A stretch of 64,000 nucleotides of DNA from an uncultured Bacteroides sp. (GTDB taxonomy: Bacteria > Bacteroidota > Bacteroidia > Bacteroidales > Bacteroidaceae). This document shows positions 62,106 to 64,000 of the stretch, piece by piece. Below the pieces are notes generated by a model, which saw nothing but the letters and a program-made list of their open reading frames with translations, ran no database searches and had not been told where the DNA came from. The position numbers and the translations under genes are program-made. The stretch is taken from positions 3,600,365 to 3,664,364 of the forward strand of contig NZ_OY762899.1 in the NCBI RefSeq assembly GCF_963666545.1. Direction: 5' to 3'. Numbering within the stretch: the stretch's first letter is position 1; each line of letters begins with the position of its first letter.

Positions 62106-64000
62106 TCAGGACATGAAACTAGTGGGCGATTTGCCAAAATGTTTTTTAAAGCTGGTACTGAAATAACCGATAGTGGAGAATCCGCACTGGCAGGCTATCT
62201 CGCCGATGTTGTATCGATTTTCCTTAATGAGTTTCATGGCGTGTTCCATGCGTATGTCGCGTATGAAGTCTACAACGGACATGCCGGTCAGCGCTTTCAT
62301 TTTCTTGAACAGCAGTGATGTGCTGACACCCATTTCCTTAGCAAAGTTGTCCTTGCCAAAATCCGCATCGTCCAAATGTCGTACGACCACTTCCAATGCT
62401 TGCTTCACAAAAGCGTCGTTCAGTATATTGGTCGGTTTTTCGGTTTCGTTATTTACATCGATTACAGAGCCGGTTGCGATGAATTTCGCGCTAATGACGC
62501 GGCGGTTGCGTATGATGGAAGTGATACGTTGTGTCAGTATTTTCATATTGAACGGTTTGGTCACATAATCGTCTGCTCCCAGTCCCAGAGCGCGCAATTC
62601 TGCAGTCTTCTCGGAAAGGGCAGTAAGCAGGATGATAGGGATATGTGACGTTTCAAAAGTCGACTTCACTAGGCGGCACAGCTCGAAGCCGTCCATGCGG
62701 GGCATCATGATGTCCGACACAATCAGGTCGGGGATTTCCTGCCGGATATATTCCCATGCTTCAACTCCGTCGGCGGCGGTGGCTACCTGGAAGCATTTGC
62801 CCAACGGACGGATCATGAAATGACGCAAGTCGTCATTGTCTTCCACAATCAGAATACGCATATCCCCGGTCGCGTAGCTGTCGGATGAATCGTCCTGTGA
62901 CGGGTCATCTATAGGATTTTCGGTATCCTTCCGTATCTCGTTCTTGCGGAGGGGTACGACGATTTCGAATGTTGAGCCTTTCTCTTCTTCACTTTCCACA
63001 CTGATTTTACCACCGTGCAGTTCTACCAGTGTTTTTGCCATGGATAGTCCGATACCGGAACCAGCAATTTTTGCGTTGATGGCATTTTCGCTACGGTAGA
63101 AATCGTGGAACAGATTGCCTTGCGCTTTATGGCTGATGCCAATGCCGTAATCTGTAACACTCAGTCGCCACTCGTTTTCGTTGCCCTGAAAACGTACTTC
63201 TACGGTAGAGTGTTCGTGCGAATACTTGACAGCATTGGAGAGCAGATTGTCTATCACCCGCTCCATTACATCGATATCTATAGCCGTGAGGTAGGTGTCC
63301 ATATCATAATGATAATTGATCTGTATGTGCTTCGTTGCCGCCATAGACTCGAACATGCTAACGCGACAGCCCGCAAGAGCCACGGCATCAGTCATGACCG
63401 GATGAAACGGTTCTTTGCCCATATCCACTTTCTGGAAGTCGAGCAGTTGAGTGGCTACCGATGTTAATCGTCGCGTATGCTCTGCTGCCAGATGGAGATA
63501 CTGTTTGTCGTGTTTGGAGAGGCTGTTAACTTGGTTTAATTCTTCAATGGGGGCCTTGATGAGTGTGAGCGCGGTACGCAAATCGTGTGCGATATTGGTA
63601 AAGAAGCGCAGCTTGTCTTCGGCATGCCGCTGGTTGAGGCGGTTGATATAGAACTGGAACAGGAAGTATACCAAGCAGCCGGCGAACAGGATGCAAGCCA
63701 GCCTGAACCACCATGTATCCCAAAAGGACGGAGTGACGTGGATGGTCAGCGAGCGTTCAGCAATGAGTTCGTGATTGTATAGCCGGATAACTAGCTGGTA
63801 GGTGCCCGGATTAAGATTAGTATAATTAATGAACCTCTGGTTGGTCAGAGTGTTCCAGTCATCGTCGACTCCTTCCATCTTCCAAGAGAAGCGTGCCGTG
63901 CGCGAATCATCTCCTAGGGGCAAGATGTTGAGCGTCACATTGTTCTGCTGATGGTGGAGCGTGATCTCGCTGACGCTGTCCAACGGAATTTCGGGCAAGA
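62106..64000 (-). CDS. Hybrid two-component system regulator (HTCS), 5' part beyond window edge
   Basis: The visible 630 aa are the C-terminal part; the frame is open at the right edge, so the sensor propeller region is outside. In order: Y_Y_Y domain (FSWKMEGVDDDWNTLTNQRF), one membrane helix (WWFRLACILFAGCLVYFLFQ), HisKA with phospho-acceptor His in FFTNIAHDLRTALTLIKAPI, HATPase (GSGIGLSMAKTLVELHGGKI), receiver domain (MRILIVEDNDDL, DLIVSDIMMPRMDGFELC with the acceptor Asp), and AraC HTH (FAKEMGVSTSLLFKKMKALT, IACQCGFSTIGYFSTSFKKH). Such proteins sense an oligosaccharide in the periplasm and switch on a nearby glycan locus, here probably including the GH43 gene. Confidence 0.97.
   Translation of the reverse strand, partial: LPEIPLDSVSEITLHHQQNNVTLNILPLGDDSRTARFSWKMEGVDDDWNTLTNQRFINYTNLNPGTYQLVIRLYNHELIAERSLTIHVTPSFWDTWWFRLACILFAGCLVYFLFQFYINRLNQRHAEDKLRFFTNIAHDLRTALTLIKAPIEELNQVNSLSKHDKQYLHLAAEHTRRLTSVATQLLDFQKVDMGKEPFHPVMTDAVALAGCRVSMFESMAATKHIQINYHYDMDTYLTAIDIDVMERVIDNLLSNAVKYSHEHSTVEVRFQGNENEWRLSVTDYGIGISHKAQGNLFHDFYRSENAINAKIAGSGIGLSMAKTLVELHGGKISVESEEEKGSTFEIVVPLRKNEIRKDTENPIDDPSQDDSSDSYATGDMRILIVEDNDDLRHFMIRPLGKCFQVATAADGVEAWEYIRQEIPDLIVSDIMMPRMDGFELCRLVKSTFETSHIPIILLTALSEKTAELRALGLGADDYVTKPFNMKILTQRITSIIRNRRVISAKFIATGSVIDVNNETEKPTNILNDAFVKQALEVVVRHLDDADFGKDNFAKEMGVSTSLLFKKMKALTGMSVVDFIRDIRMEHAMKLIKENRYNIGEIACQCGFSTIGYFSTSFKKHFGKSPTSFMS

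Overview
The window looks like the chromosome of a gut Bacteroides or close relative (Bacteroidota). Four things point there: SusC/SusD-type glycan uptake loci, promoters with a TAnnTTTG -7 box, a Rho factor with a long Q/P-rich insertion, and a hybrid two-component regulator at the right edge. Genus level is as far as the sequence alone takes me. All assignments come from reading motifs; no database search was run.

Left block (1-13.1 kb, + strand): five secreted exo-glycosidases in a row (GH35, GH20, GH29, GH3, GH92), then a TonB-receptor-like outer-membrane barrel. Together they would strip galactose, N-acetylhexosamine, fucose, glucose or xylose, and mannose from complex host-type glycans. 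The GH35 gene runs off the left edge.

Housekeeping block (13.1-26.8 kb): tRNA-His, a CapA-like lipoprotein, folD, ffh, a MATE exporter, rho and tilS on the - strand, then a feoA-feoB fusion with its small Cys-rich partner and tRNA-Cys on the + strand. An intact ISAs1-type element with perfect 16-bp ends and a 10-bp target duplication sits between tilS and feoB, beside a cluster of inverted CATCCCCAT repeats.

Integrated element (26,741-35,622): about 8.9 kb inserted in the 3' end of tRNA-Cys, bounded by a 13-bp direct repeat. It carries a gene II/X-like replication protein, an excisionase-like HTH protein, a secreted protein of unknown function, a tyrosine integrase, and a right-hand cargo zone. 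The cargo is an IS630-type HTH gene, a TIGR02391/Ymh-like protein with an Rx4H (HEPN RNase) motif, and a KAP-type P-loop NTPase. Both cargo genes are framed by the same borders: the 3' end of an HTH gene directly before the start codon, and a shared sequence beginning at the stop codon. This looks like an exchangeable defence-cassette site and is the main lead in the window. A leftover integrase tail outside the right end shows the locus was used before.

Right block (36-64 kb): an IS1182-like transposase broken by one amber codon, a ROK regulator, and a long + strand locus. That locus holds an orphan Tat leader, an MFS sugar porter, an AGE-family epimerase, SusC, SusD, a DUF5018-like lipoprotein, a phosphodiester glycosidase, two GHL10 proteins, an ADP-ribosylglycohydrolase-like protein, a metallophosphoesterase, a sialate O-acetylesterase-like enzyme and a NagX/DUF5009-like membrane protein. 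The mix suggests a substrate with phosphodiester-linked, O-acetylated amino sugars; this is inference. An IS1634-type element with an A-run frameshift, an IS66-like remnant, a GH43 gene and a hybrid two-component regulator cut by the right edge close the window.
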